A stretch of 64,000 nt of DNA from Isosphaeraceae bacterium EP7 (GTDB taxonomy: Bacteria > Planctomycetota > Planctomycetia > Isosphaerales > Isosphaeraceae), in contig CP151667.1 of NCBI GenBank assembly GCA_038400315.1, positions 2,057,174 to 2,121,173 on the forward strand. The letters run 5' to 3'. Every line of letters begins with the position of its first letter. Positions within the stretch are counted from its first letter, which is position 1. The notes beneath the pieces are model-generated. The model had not been told where the DNA came from. It ran no database searches and saw only the letters and a list, made by a program, of their open reading frames with translations. A program made the position numbers and the translations under genes. Below, piece by piece: positions 10,378 to 19,509 of this stretch.

Positions 10378-13224
10378 TCAATCGACGTACGAAAATTCGT
10401 TGGTCAGGAGCAACGCCTGGGCGTAGGCCTCCCAGCCCGAGAGCCCGCCCGCGACGGGACTCTTGCCGGGTCGCGCCTGCACAAACCGCAGGGCCAGGTC
10501 ACGCTCGTCGGTCTCGGGAAGTCGGCCCAGCCCCAGCCGATAGAGGCGGTCGACGCGTGCGCCCGGGTCGGTCAGTTGTTCCGCATCCAGCCGGGCGGCC
10601 AGGTGGCGGGCCTGCTCGGAGACGAACGGGCTGTTCATCAGGAAGAGGGCCTGCTGCGGGACGACCGTCACGAACCGACGCGGCGAGCTGGCGTCGGGGC
10701 TGGCGAAGTCGAAGGTCCGGAAGACGCCGTCGAGGTTCTGCCGGTCGATGAACCCATACACCGTCCGCCTCGTGGCGAACGGCTCGACCGTCAAGGGGAC
10801 CGCTCGGCCGCCAACCCCCGTCTCGAGGCGGCCGGCGACCGCCAGCAAGGAGTCGCGCAGCCCTTCGAAGTCGAGCCGTCGCCGGTTCTGCCTGGCAAGC
10901 AGAAGGTTCATGGGATCGGCGGCCGCCATCGCGTCCGTGCCGTCGCTCGAACGCCGGTAAGCGGCCGAGGTGAGGATGATCCGGTGCAGATTCTTGACCG
11001 ACCATCCCCCCTGGACGAACCGGCTGGCCAGCCAGTCGAGCAGCTCGGGATTGGTGGGGGCGTCGCTCCTCAGGCCGAAGTCGCTGGGGGTGGCAACCAG
11101 GCCGGCGCCGAAGTGATGCGTCCAGATCCGGTTGACCATGACGCGGGCCGTCAGCGGGTTGTCGGGGCTAGCGATGGCCTGCGCCAGCTCCAGCCGCCCG
11201 CTCCCCTTGCCGAATGGCTTGCGGTCGGGGCCCGAGAGGACCTGGAGGAACTGCCTGGGAACTTCCTTGCCGGGCCGGCCGGCGTTGCCTCTCAGGAAGA
11301 CGTGGGGCTGAACCGGCTGCGGGCGGTCGACCATCACCATCGCCTTGGCGGGCACGCCGGGGTGGGTGGAGTCGAGCGAAGTGACGGCTTGCTGCTTCTT
11401 CTTGAGGACTTCGCGCTCGGCACGATCGGCCCCACGCACATCGGCGCCGGGCGGCGTCACGATCGGGCCGGCCTCACCGACCAGGAACAGTCGGAGCGGC
11501 TCCCATTCGGCATCGTTGATCGGGGCAGGCGCGGGCAGGCCGAAGGAGTCGGAAACGGCGCGGGCGAAGGCCGCGTCGGGTCCGCCTTGCAGGGCGGCCA
11601 CCATCGCCGCGCCCATCCGATCGCCGGCCTCGTTCAGAGTCCTGGGCGGTATCACGCCTCGAAGGGCGCGGGCCAATGGCTGGGTGCGGGCCAACTCGTC
11701 GAGCAGTCCCGGGGCGCGGGCGGCGAACTCGGCCGGCGGCAGGGCGGCCAGTGCGTGCCAGGGGGCGAGAGGCGAATCCTTGGCGTCCTTGGTCGCCTTG
11801 AGGATCTCCGCCCAACGCGACGCGGCGAGCTTCAGCCGCGGGGGCGGCAGCTTCCGGCGACGCCCTTCGGCGTCGAGCTGCGGATGATCGCGGTGGAAGT
11901 CCAGGGCTCTTGAGGCAGCCCAGTATCCGGCCAGATCCCGACGCAAGTCTCCCTCGACCTTGCCACGCAACTCGGTCGCATAGGCGTCGAGCGTTCCCTT
12001 CAACTTGGCTCGCTGGGACCGGTAGTCGTCGATCTGGGCGCTGTTGGCCTGGGTCCGGATCTCGGGCAGTTCTTTCGGTTCTTCCGACGAGGCGAAGACG
12101 CCGAAGAGGGAGTAATAGTCGGCCGTCGGGATCGGGTCGTACTTGTGGTCGTGACAGCGGGCGCAGGCCACCGTCAGACCGAGCATCCCGCGTGTGACGG
12201 CGTCGATCCGGTCGTCGATGATGTCTTCGTTGTTGTTCAGGAACCGACGGCCGACCGTCAGGAAGCCCATCGCAGCGAGCCTGCTCGTGTCGCCGTCGGA
12301 CGGGATCAGGTCGGCGGCAAGCTGCTCGGTCAGGAATCGGTCGTACGGCAAGTCGTCGTTAAACGCCTTGATGACGTAATCGCGATAGGTGTAGGCGAAC
12401 GGATAGTTGCGATCCTCGACGAACACATAGCCCTTGGTGTCGGCATAGCGCGCGACGTCGAGCCAGTGCCTGCCCCAGCGCTCTCCATAACGGGGGCTGG
12501 AGAGCAAGCGGTCGATCACCTTGCCGTAGGCGTCGGCCGAGGGATCGGAGACGAAGGCATCGACCTCCTCGGGCGTCGGCGGCAGGCCGTGAAGGTCGAA
12601 TGTGGCGCGTCGAAGGAGCGTCCGGCGGTCGACTTCGAGGGCGGGAACGAGGCCCTTGGCCTCCAGCTTCGCCTGCAAGAAGGCATCGACCGGGTTGGAG
12701 ACCAGTTCGGTACGCTTGACAGCGGGCAGGGGGGGATCGGTCACTCGCTGGAACGACCAGTGCGAGGCTCTAGGATCCACGTCCGAAGCCGAGCTGGCCG
12801 CGGGTGCCACGGGCCAGGGGGCGCCCATCTTGACCCAGGCGGCCACGTCAGTCAGGGCCTGGTCGGCCAGCTTGCCCCCCTTGGGAGGCATCTTGTAGTC
12901 GCCAATGTGCCGCACCGCCTGCACCATCAGGCTGGCGTCCGGGTCTCCAGGGACGACCGACGGCCCTTCAAGGCCCCCTTCGAGCATCGCCTCGCGCGAG
13001 TCGAGCCGCAGCCCCGACGCCTGCTTGTCCGGCCCGTGGCACGAGACGCAGCGGTCGAAGATCATCGGCCGGATGCGCGTCTCGAAGAAATCGGCCGCCT
13101 CGGCAGCGACAGCCGGAGCGTCGGCAGCGGCCGGGCTCGCCCGGAGGAGCGAGACGCAGGCGATCGTCCAGGGAAGGATCACCCAGGACCAATCGGCGGT
13201 CCGGCAAGGTCGGGAACGCGGCAT
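10378..13224 (-). CDS. PSD1 / planctomycete cytochrome C domain protein (DUF1549-DUF1553), module 1
   Basis: This 948-residue exported protein has PSCyt1 near the N-terminus (haem-c motif CVSCH, followed by LRLDSREAML). DUF1549/PSCyt2 follows (PVDAFLQAKLEAKGL, GERWGRHWLDVARYADT, and CARCHDHKYDPI, which contains a second CxxCH). DUF1553/PSD1 makes up the C-terminus (NPLTARVMVNRIWTHHFG, LPTP-type proline region, VPQQALFLMNSPF). ATG 13224 is chosen because CCGAGG lies upstream and the signal peptide then starts correctly; the ATG at 13275 adds 17 residues. The domains are thought to couple a c-type haem to breakdown or oxidation of complex carbohydrate, but no substrate is proven. The DUF1501 gene follows directly. 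Confidence 0.92.
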   Translation of the reverse strand: MPRSRPCRTADWSWVILPWTIACVSLLRASPAAADAPAVAAEAADFFETRIRPMIFDRCVSCHGPDKQASGLRLDSREAMLEGGLEGPSVVPGDPDASLMVQAVRHIGDYKMPPKGGKLADQALTDVAAWVKMGAPWPVAPAASSASDVDPRASHWSFQRVTDPPLPAVKRTELVSNPVDAFLQAKLEAKGLVPALEVDRRTLLRRATFDLHGLPPTPEEVDAFVSDPSADAYGKVIDRLLSSPRYGERWGRHWLDVARYADTKGYVFVEDRNYPFAYTYRDYVIKAFNDDLPYDRFLTEQLAADLIPSDGDTSRLAAMGFLTVGRRFLNNNEDIIDDRIDAVTRGMLGLTVACARCHDHKYDPIPTADYYSLFGVFASSEEPKELPEIRTQANSAQIDDYRSQRAKLKGTLDAYATELRGKVEGDLRRDLAGYWAASRALDFHRDHPQLDAEGRRRKLPPPRLKLAASRWAEILKATKDAKDSPLAPWHALAALPPAEFAARAPGLLDELARTQPLARALRGVIPPRTLNEAGDRMGAAMVAALQGGPDAAFARAVSDSFGLPAPAPINDAEWEPLRLFLVGEAGPIVTPPGADVRGADRAEREVLKKKQQAVTSLDSTHPGVPAKAMVMVDRPQPVQPHVFLRGNAGRPGKEVPRQFLQVLSGPDRKPFGKGSGRLELAQAIASPDNPLTARVMVNRIWTHHFGAGLVATPSDFGLRSDAPTNPELLDWLASRFVQGGWSVKNLHRIILTSAAYRRSSDGTDAMAAADPMNLLLARQNRRRLDFEGLRDSLLAVAGRLETGVGGRAVPLTVEPFATRRTVYGFIDRQNLDGVFRTFDFASPDASSPRRFVTVVPQQALFLMNSPFVSEQARHLAARLDAEQLTDPGARVDRLYRLGLGRLPETDERDLALRFVQARPGKSPVAGGLSGWEAYAQALLLTNEFSYVD

Positions 13225-13541
13225 GGCAATCGCCTCGGGGGGCGACGGGTCCGACTGGGCGAACCCGTCAAGCAATCGTTCAACAGTCCGCGTGCAAAGG
13301 CAAGGGGAGTCGTGGAGAGATTGTCCGGTCGAGGGGCGGCACGCGGGCGGAGGTTCGGGGGGATCGGGGGCGGGTTGATCGTCGGAGGCGCATCGCGGAT
13401 GCGCCCGTGCAACTTGGGCTAACGAAAGATTCTACACCCGTGAATGCCCGACGTCGACAGGTATCATCGTCGGCAAGCGTTGTGCGGGCCGACGCTTCGA
13501 CCGGTTCTCGCATCTCGACCGATTTTCAGGAGGATCTCCCT
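13225..13541. other. Divergent intergenic region (PSD1 module 1 / GNAT)
   Basis: About 315 bases separate the divergent PSD1 and GNAT starts. The only firm signal I see is the AGGAGG site before the TTG start. Open frames through it are in the wrong context or are extensions of the GNAT frame. Promoters for both directions must lie here, but I could not pick a convincing -35/-10 pair. Confidence 0.5.
13527..13534 (+). promoter_or_regulatory. Strong Shine-Dalgarno deciding a TTG start
   Basis: CAGGAGGA lies seven bases before TTG 13542 in the GNAT frame. No other in-frame start near the domain boundary has a comparable site, so TTG is the probable initiation codon, not the ATG 135 bases upstream. 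Confidence 0.75.
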
Positions 13542-14090
13542 TTGAATGCGGCCGAACACCTCCGGACCGAGCGACTGCTTTTACGTCCCTGGCGGGACGA
13601 AGATCGGGCCCCCTACGCGGCCCTGAACGCCGACCCCGCCGTGATGGAGTATTTCCTTGCCGCGCTCACCCGCGACCAGAGCGACGCGATGGTCGACCGC
13701 TTCATCACCCATCATGAAGAGCACGGATTCGGCCCGTGGGCCGTCGAGGTTCCCGGCATCTCCCCCCTCGTCGGCTACGTCGGCCTGCTGATCCCCCGGT
13801 TCGAGACCTCCTTCACCCCCTGCGTCGAGATCGGCTGGCGGCTGGCCCGCGAGCATTGGGGCAAGGGCTACGCCATCGAGGCCGCCCGCGCCGTCATCCT
13901 CGATGCCTTCGGCCGGCTCGGACTGGACGAAATCGTCTCGTTCACGGTGCCCGCCAATGTCCGCTCGCAGTCCGTCATGCAACGACTGGGCATGACCCGG
14001 TTTGAGGCCGACGACTTCGATCACCCGAATGTCCCCGAGGGCCACCCCCTGCGCCGGCACGTCCTCTACCGGATCAGGCGGCCCGCCTGA
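13542..14090 (+). CDS. GNAT family N-acetyltransferase (RimJ/RimL-like)
   Basis: This 182-residue protein, read from the TTG at 13542, begins with the canonical RimJ/RimL opening (LRTERLLLRPWRDEDRAPYAAL). It carries the acetyl-CoA-binding region EIGWRLAREHWGKGYAIEAA, then NVRSQSVMQRLGM, all typical of GNAT enzymes that acetylate protein N-termini, amino acids or small amines. Length is normal for the family only with this start; the open frame extends 45 codons further upstream with no domain sense. The gene stands alone, convergent with the MFS gene, whose stop lies 15 bases away with no obvious terminator between. The acceptor substrate cannot be read from sequence. Confidence 0.88.
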   Translation: MNAAEHLRTERLLLRPWRDEDRAPYAALNADPAVMEYFLAALTRDQSDAMVDRFITHHEEHGFGPWAVEVPGISPLVGYVGLLIPRFETSFTPCVEIGWRLAREHWGKGYAIEAARAVILDAFGRLGLDEIVSFTVPANVRSQSVMQRLGMTRFEADDFDHPNVPEGHPLRRHVLYRIRRPA

Positions 14091-14105
14091 ACGGACGACG
14101 TGGCC

Positions 14106-15410
14106 TCAGACCGGCTCGGGGATCTCGGACATTTCCGCGATGGCCGAGGGAGGGAGAGCGTCGGACAGGCGGGCGAGCCGACGGATCTGGGGCCAGATGG
14201 TGTCGGCGGCGACGACCACCAGCAGCGTGCCGATCCCTCCTCCGACCACCGAGGCGACCGGGCCGAACAGCTTGGCCGTCAGGCCCGACTCGAACGCTCC
14301 GAGCTCGTTGGAAGAGCCGATGAACAGGCTGTTCACCGCCGAGACCCGGCCGCGCATCGAGTCGGGGGTCAGGGTCTGCACCAGGGTCGAGCGGACAACC
14401 ATGCTCACGTTGTCCAGAGCGCCGACGAGCAGCAGCATGGCGAACGACAGATAAGGGTTGCGCGAGAGGCCGAAGACGACCGTCGCCAGGCCGAAGCCCG
14501 CCACCGATCCCAGCAAGGCCCTTCCCGCGTGGCGCATCGGCGGCCGATGGGCCAGCATCATCGCCATGACCAGGGCACCGACCGCGGGGGCCGCGCGCAG
14601 TAGGCCGAAGCCGCGAGCGTCGACCTTGAGGATGTCCTGCGCGAAGATGGGCAGCAAGGCCGTCGCCCCGCCCAGGAGCACGGCGAACAGGTCGAGCGTG
14701 ATCGAGGCGAGGATGAGCTTAGTGTCCCGCACGAAGCGGAACCCCGCCAGCAACGAGCCCATCGTCGCCTTCTTCGCCGCCCCCGGCACGAACTGGGGCG
14801 TCATCCGCGAGAGCATGGCGACCACGCTCATCCCGCAGAGGGCATCCAGCAGGTAGAGCGCCGCGGGTTGTCCGGTCAGGTAGATGAGCAGACCGCCCAG
14901 GGCGGGGCCCGAGACCGACGCGATCTGCAAGCCGCTGGTGTTCCAGGTCACCGCGTTCTGCAAGTGCTCGGCCGGCACCAGCCGGGGCAGGAGGGACGCC
15001 CTTGACGGCCTGAGCAGGGCGCTGGCAATTCCCGTCAGGCCGAGGCAGACATAGATGAGGAGAATCGAGCCCCTCGTCCACGACAGCCAGCCCATCCCCA
15101 GCGAGGCCACGATCATCAATGACTGCGCCAGGATCATGATCTTCCTGCGGTCATACTTGTCGGCCGCGTGCCCGGCGGGGATCACCAGCAGGACGACCGG
15201 CAGGAACTCGACGAGGCCGACCCAGCCCAGGGACATGGCCGATCCTGTCCGGCCATACAGGTCATAACCCACGACCATCGTCTGCATCTGCATGCCGAGC
15301 GACGACACCAGGTTGGCCACGATCAGGCGGCGACAATCGACGGCTCTCAAGGCGGAGTAGGGATCGTGCGCCGCGTGAGTCGGCGAGGCTGAGGTCGTTT
15401 CGGCGGGCAT
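14106..15410 (-). CDS. MFS transporter (EntS/MFS_3-like)
   Basis: This 434-residue integral membrane protein is rich in alternating hydrophobic helices, consistent with about 10-12 transmembrane segments. The inter-helix motif GHAADKYDRRK near residue 80 is the MFS loop 2-3 signature, and YSALRAVDCRRLIVANLVSSLGMQMQ-type content marks the first helix. The pattern is closest to the EntS-like drug/siderophore exporter branch. No siderophore or resistance genes are nearby, so the substrate is open. It is divergent from the large membrane protein gene, with about 190 bases between starts, and I see no strong Shine-Dalgarno for ATG 15410. Confidence 0.85.
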   Translation of the reverse strand: MPAETTSASPTHAAHDPYSALRAVDCRRLIVANLVSSLGMQMQTMVVGYDLYGRTGSAMSLGWVGLVEFLPVVLLVIPAGHAADKYDRRKIMILAQSLMIVASLGMGWLSWTRGSILLIYVCLGLTGIASALLRPSRASLLPRLVPAEHLQNAVTWNTSGLQIASVSGPALGGLLIYLTGQPAALYLLDALCGMSVVAMLSRMTPQFVPGAAKKATMGSLLAGFRFVRDTKLILASITLDLFAVLLGGATALLPIFAQDILKVDARGFGLLRAAPAVGALVMAMMLAHRPPMRHAGRALLGSVAGFGLATVVFGLSRNPYLSFAMLLLVGALDNVSMVVRSTLVQTLTPDSMRGRVSAVNSLFIGSSNELGAFESGLTAKLFGPVASVVGGGIGTLLVVVAADTIWPQIRRLARLSDALPPSAIAEMSEIPEPV

Positions 15411-15587
15411 CCGGGCGGGTCTCGTGGGTCCGTTGTGTCTTGGAGCGGTGGAATCGGCGAGGCCGGCCGACCCCGAGATGATTCGCCGCGGCCATGCCTG
15501 CCGTCAAGCTCGCCCGGTCGCTTCCCAGGCCGGGCCGATTGCGGTTCAATGGCGTGGCGGGCGGCAAGTCGGAGAGGAAGCCGAGGA

Positions 15588-15594
15588 CAGGAGG
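15588..15594 (+). promoter_or_regulatory. Shine-Dalgarno deciding a GTG start
   Basis: CAGGAGG is followed after seven bases by GTG 15602, in frame with the long membrane protein. The upstream ATG at 15494 has no such site and would add an Arg-rich 36-residue leader. Confidence 0.7.
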
Positions 15595-15601
15595 CTGCGC
15601 A

Positions 15602-17326
15602 GTGGCGTTGAGCTCAACCGTGGATCCCGCAACCGAGGAGCCAGGCGCCTCGGCGTTCATCCTGGGCATCGCCACTCTGCTCGGCTCCGCCTGGCTCACC
15701 CTCATCTCCCTCGACGCCACGAGACTGCCGATCTGGGACGACTTTCACATCGTCCCGGTGCTGACAGGCGTCGAGCCCCTCTCCGTCGGCTGGCTCTGGT
15801 CTCTGGCCAACGAGCATCGCCTGCCGCTGCCTCGCCTGATCCTGGTCGCGGCCTGTCACGCGTCCGGCATTGATTTCCGAGCGGGGATGGTCTTGAGCCT
15901 GGCAACTCTGACGCTCCTCACTGGCGTGTGGGTGCGTCTGGCGGCCCGGTTACGCGGCCGGACGAGCTACGGCGACGCGCTCTTCCCCTTGCTTCTTCTC
16001 GGATTCGGACATCACGCCAACATGCTCTGGAGCATCCAGTTCGCGTTCATCCTGCCCACGGCGCTCGCCGGCCTCTGGCTGGCGATCATGCTGGACGCTC
16101 CGGGCCCCCCGACCATCCGCAGGCTGCTGGTCTCGGCCCTGATCCTGTCCAGTCTCCCCCTCTGCGGCGCGACGGGCCTGGCTTATGTGCCCGCGCTCTC
16201 GGCCTGGACCGTCGGCTTTGCGATGACGGCTGCCGATCGGGCGCGCCGAGGGCTATTGGCGGCGTTGCTGGTCTCCCCGGCGCTGGCCCTGTCGGTGCTC
16301 TACTTCCGCGATTATCGATCCGTCGGCCAGCACGACTCGGCCGGTTCAATGACCGAAGCGTTGCGGGCCTCGCTTCAATTCCTGACCGGGGGACTGGGAC
16401 CAGGCGCGTCGACCTTCTGGCCCTGGTCGGGCTGGCTGGCATCGGGGGTGTTGCTCACGGCATTCATGCTGCCTCTCCTGAGAGTCCGCAGGAACCCGGC
16501 CGCAGGGCCGCGACTCCTGGCGATCTCGGCCTACCTGGCGGGGACGTTCAGCCTGGCGCTGGGAGTTGGCCTTGGCCGGGCCGGCATGGGGCCGATGGCC
16601 GGATTCCAGGACCGTTATGTCACGATGGCCGCCCCCGCCTGGGGTGCCGCCGCGCTCGCATACGTGGCCTGCGGCTCGCCCCGGTGGAGTCGCCTGATGC
16701 CGATGGCGTTATTCACCCTCCTTTGCCTGCTCACCTGGCCCGCAGCCCAGGCGGCACTCGAGCACGGCCGGTCCCTCCGCGAGCAATCCGAGACCTTCAC
16801 CCGCGACCTGAAGGCCGGGATGCCGCCGTCGATGCTCACCCGCAAGTACACACCGTTCCTCCACCCCTCGCAGGACCGCCTCCACCGCTTCCTGTTGATG
16901 CTCAAGGCCGACGGGGTCGAGCCGTTCCGGGCGATGCGCGACGACCCGTCGTATCGAGAGGTCGAGCTTCCCGTCCGGCCAAGCTCCCTCCGAATGGCCG
17001 AATGGCTCGACGGCAAGGCGATCATCAAGGGGGTCGACCCGCAACTCGTCTATGTCCTCGAAGCGCCGCAAGTCGTCGCGGGGGTGCGCATCCGCTACTC
17101 GCACCGCAATCCGGCGGGCACACCGGCCAGGTTCCAACTCTCCTGGCGCGACGACCAGCAGGCCGGCTTCTCTGAAGATCGCCGCTATTCCAACTGGGCC
17201 ACACCCACGGGCGACAACCAGGAAATGACCATCTGGATCGGCCAGGCCGTCTCCCAGATTCGGATCCAGCCAGACAACCAGCCTTGCACCTTCGAACCCC
17301 ACTCCATCACCCTCCTGATCCCCTAA
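15602..17326 (+). CDS. Polytopic membrane protein, GT-C glycosyltransferase-like
   Basis: This 574-residue protein has roughly nine or ten hydrophobic segments in its first 400 residues and a soluble C-terminal part of about 150 residues. The first external loop contains an acidic pair in LPIWDDFHIVP followed by ANEHRLPLPRLI. This arrangement is seen in uncharacterised GT-C-fold proteins that use lipid-linked sugars. The C-terminus (residues ~460-574: VYVLEAPQVVAGVRIRY, FQLSWRDD) looks like a beta-sandwich. Start GTG 15602 is fixed by its Shine-Dalgarno. The glycosyltransferase assignment is an inference from topology and the DD/EHR loop; an unrelated polytopic protein cannot be excluded. Confidence 0.6.
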   Translation: MALSSTVDPATEEPGASAFILGIATLLGSAWLTLISLDATRLPIWDDFHIVPVLTGVEPLSVGWLWSLANEHRLPLPRLILVAACHASGIDFRAGMVLSLATLTLLTGVWVRLAARLRGRTSYGDALFPLLLLGFGHHANMLWSIQFAFILPTALAGLWLAIMLDAPGPPTIRRLLVSALILSSLPLCGATGLAYVPALSAWTVGFAMTAADRARRGLLAALLVSPALALSVLYFRDYRSVGQHDSAGSMTEALRASLQFLTGGLGPGASTFWPWSGWLASGVLLTAFMLPLLRVRRNPAAGPRLLAISAYLAGTFSLALGVGLGRAGMGPMAGFQDRYVTMAAPAWGAAALAYVACGSPRWSRLMPMALFTLLCLLTWPAAQAALEHGRSLREQSETFTRDLKAGMPPSMLTRKYTPFLHPSQDRLHRFLLMLKADGVEPFRAMRDDPSYREVELPVRPSSLRMAEWLDGKAIIKGVDPQLVYVLEAPQVVAGVRIRYSHRNPAGTPARFQLSWRDDQQAGFSEDRRYSNWATPTGDNQEMTIWIGQAVSQIRIQPDNQPCTFEPHSITLLIP

Positions 17327-17475
17327 ATGCGCATCGCTTTGGCTCAACCGCGAGACCCAAGTGCATCGGAATCGGCACCCGGATAAGATGGAAGTCCGGG
17401 ACCTCTCGCGCGGTTCTCTCCATGTCGCGGGCACCCTTCCCTCCTTTCGATCCGCACTCTCGGAGTTGCCCCTTC

Positions 17476-19338
17476 ATGTCAAGTCTCCCGGTTCGCCTGC
17501 CCCGAGCCATGCTCGCCCTGGCCTTCGGCTCGGCCTTGTTCTGGCTCCCGACGCTCGCCCTGGTCGCTCAGGAACCCGCCCCCAAGGCCGACGAGCCGGC
17601 CAAGAAAGCCGATGACCCGGCGAAGAAGGCCGAGGTTCCCGGGCCGGTGAAGCAGGAGACGGCCGACGAGGTGGCCAAGAAGGCCGCGGACACTGCTAAG
17701 GACCAGGCCAAGGCCGACGAGGACCCGATCGAGCGGATCAAGAAGGAAGGGCTCGAACGGTCGCAGGTCATGGCCACGCTCAGCCACCTGACCGACGTGA
17801 TCGGCCCCAGGCTCACCGCATCGCCGGCCATGAAGCGGGCCAATGAGTGGACCCGAGACCAGATGACCGAGTGGGGCCTGGTCAATGCCCACCTCGAACC
17901 CTGGGGACCGTTCGGCCGAGGCTGGACCCTCAAGCGGTTCAGCATCCAGGTGTCTGATCCCCAGTGCATCCCCCTGATCGCCTATCCCAAGGCCTGGTCG
18001 CCCGGATTCGACGCCCCCGTCACCGCGCCCCTCGTCTACTTCGACGTGAAGACCGAATCCGACTTCTCCAAGTATGCCGAGAAGCTCAAAGGGGCCATCG
18101 TCCTGGTGAGCGGCCCGCGCGAGGTCCCCGCCCGGTTCCAGCCTCTGGGACACCGGATCGACGACGCCGAGCTGCTGACCCTGGCCAACGCCGACGGCCC
18201 CGCCGCGCGTCGCCCTCGCGCCGACGGACCCGGCGGGCCCAACAGACCGGCTACCGGCACCGCCGTCGCGGGCCAGCCGAGCGTGCCCGACCGGATGGCC
18301 GGGATGCGCGCCGATCGCGAGCTGAACCGCAAGAAGATGGCCTTCCTCATGGAGAGCGGCGCCATCGCCCTGCTCGATTCCAGCCCCCAGGGAGACGGCG
18401 GCACCATCTTCGTCGCTCAGGCGAGCGTCCCCAATCCCGGCCCGGCCAACGCTGGTCCCGACGCCAAGCGCCCGTCGGCCTGGGACAAGGACGCCAAGAT
18501 CCCGCCGCAGGTCACCCTGGCCAAGGAGCACGCCAACCGCCTGATCCGCATGATCGAGAAGGGCGAGCAGCTCAAGGTCACGCTCGACCTGTCGGTGCAA
18601 TTCCACGAAGACGACGAGCTGATGGGCTTCAACACCCTGGCGGAGATCCCCGGGACCGACCTTAAGAATGAAGTCGTGATGCTCGGCGGCCACATGGACA
18701 GCTGGCACAGCGGCACGGGCGCCACCGACAACGCCGCCGGCGTGGCCGTGGCGATGGAGGCCGCCCGGATCTTGAAGGCGCTCGACCTGAAGCCGAGGCG
18801 CACCATCCGAGTCGCACTCTGGTCGGGCGAGGAGCAGGGGCTCTTCGGCTCACTTGCCTATGCCAAGGAGCACTTTGGCCAGGTCGATGGCCCCTCGCCG
18901 GGCTTCGGCGGTGGCGGTGGCGGTGCTCCGCCCAAGGTCAAGGTGAAGCCCGAACACGAGACGTTCTCGGCCTACTACAACCTGGACAACGGAACCGGCA
19001 AGATCCGCGGCATCTACCTGCAAGGCAACGAGGCCACCCGAGCCATCTTCCGCCCCTGGCTCGCCCCGTTCCGTGAGATGGGCGCCGCCACCATCACCAG
19101 CGCCACTACCGGCGGCACCGACCACCTCGCCTTCGACGGTCTGGGCCTGCCCGGTTTCCAGTTCATCCAGGACCCGGTCGAATACGACACCCGCACCCAC
19201 CACTCCAACCAGGACCTTTACGACCGGGCCCAGGCCGACGACCTGAAACAAGCCTCCGTCGTCATGGCCGCCTTCATCTACAACACCGCCCAGCGCGACG
19301 AGAAGCTCCCCCGCAAGGCGATCGAGGTCGTCAAGTGA
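17476..19338 (+). CDS. Exported M28 family zinc aminopeptidase
   Basis: This 620-residue protein has a signal peptide (SLPVRLPRAMLALAFGSALF) followed by a Lys/Ala/Pro-rich low-complexity spacer (residues ~32-75). The M28 catalytic signatures are GGHMDSWHSG near residue 405 (first His-Asp), the bridging Asp in GATDNAAGVAV, WSGEEQGLFGS near 451, and the last metal ligand in THHSNQDLYD near 575. A segment with YAEKLKGAIVLVSG looks like a PA-type insert. The family removes N-terminal residues from peptides or cleaves carboxy-terminally, depending on the subgroup. ATG 17476 is chosen for its signal peptide; the open frame begins 192 bases earlier, inside the end of the preceding gene. A short loop insert of Gly residues (GFGGGGGG) follows the EE motif. 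Confidence 0.9.
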   Translation: MSSLPVRLPRAMLALAFGSALFWLPTLALVAQEPAPKADEPAKKADDPAKKAEVPGPVKQETADEVAKKAADTAKDQAKADEDPIERIKKEGLERSQVMATLSHLTDVIGPRLTASPAMKRANEWTRDQMTEWGLVNAHLEPWGPFGRGWTLKRFSIQVSDPQCIPLIAYPKAWSPGFDAPVTAPLVYFDVKTESDFSKYAEKLKGAIVLVSGPREVPARFQPLGHRIDDAELLTLANADGPAARRPRADGPGGPNRPATGTAVAGQPSVPDRMAGMRADRELNRKKMAFLMESGAIALLDSSPQGDGGTIFVAQASVPNPGPANAGPDAKRPSAWDKDAKIPPQVTLAKEHANRLIRMIEKGEQLKVTLDLSVQFHEDDELMGFNTLAEIPGTDLKNEVVMLGGHMDSWHSGTGATDNAAGVAVAMEAARILKALDLKPRRTIRVALWSGEEQGLFGSLAYAKEHFGQVDGPSPGFGGGGGGAPPKVKVKPEHETFSAYYNLDNGTGKIRGIYLQGNEATRAIFRPWLAPFREMGAATITSATTGGTDHLAFDGLGLPGFQFIQDPVEYDTRTHHSNQDLYDRAQADDLKQASVVMAAFIYNTAQRDEKLPRKAIEVVK

Positions 19339-19344
19339 CCCTCC

Positions 19345-19371
19345 AATAACTGGACTAACGTCCATTATTTC
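19345..19371 (+). terminator. Candidate terminator after the M28 peptidase gene
   Basis: AATAACTGGAC (19345-19355) pairs with GTCCATTATT (19360-19369) across a TAAC loop with one bulge. It lies seven bases after the stop and is followed by a short T-rich end. It is weak compared with the GC-rich hairpins elsewhere in the window. Confidence 0.4.
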
Positions 19372-19509
19372 GAGGGCAAACCGCCATGACGAAACGAACC
19401 CGGGACCGCCTGGCGGCTCCCCGTCGCCGGCGGTCTCGGCTATGCTGGGGCCTTCCGCGGGCGGCGGGTTGGCCGCCCAGCTCCGGCCCGAAGGGGAGGA
19501 CCGACCCCG

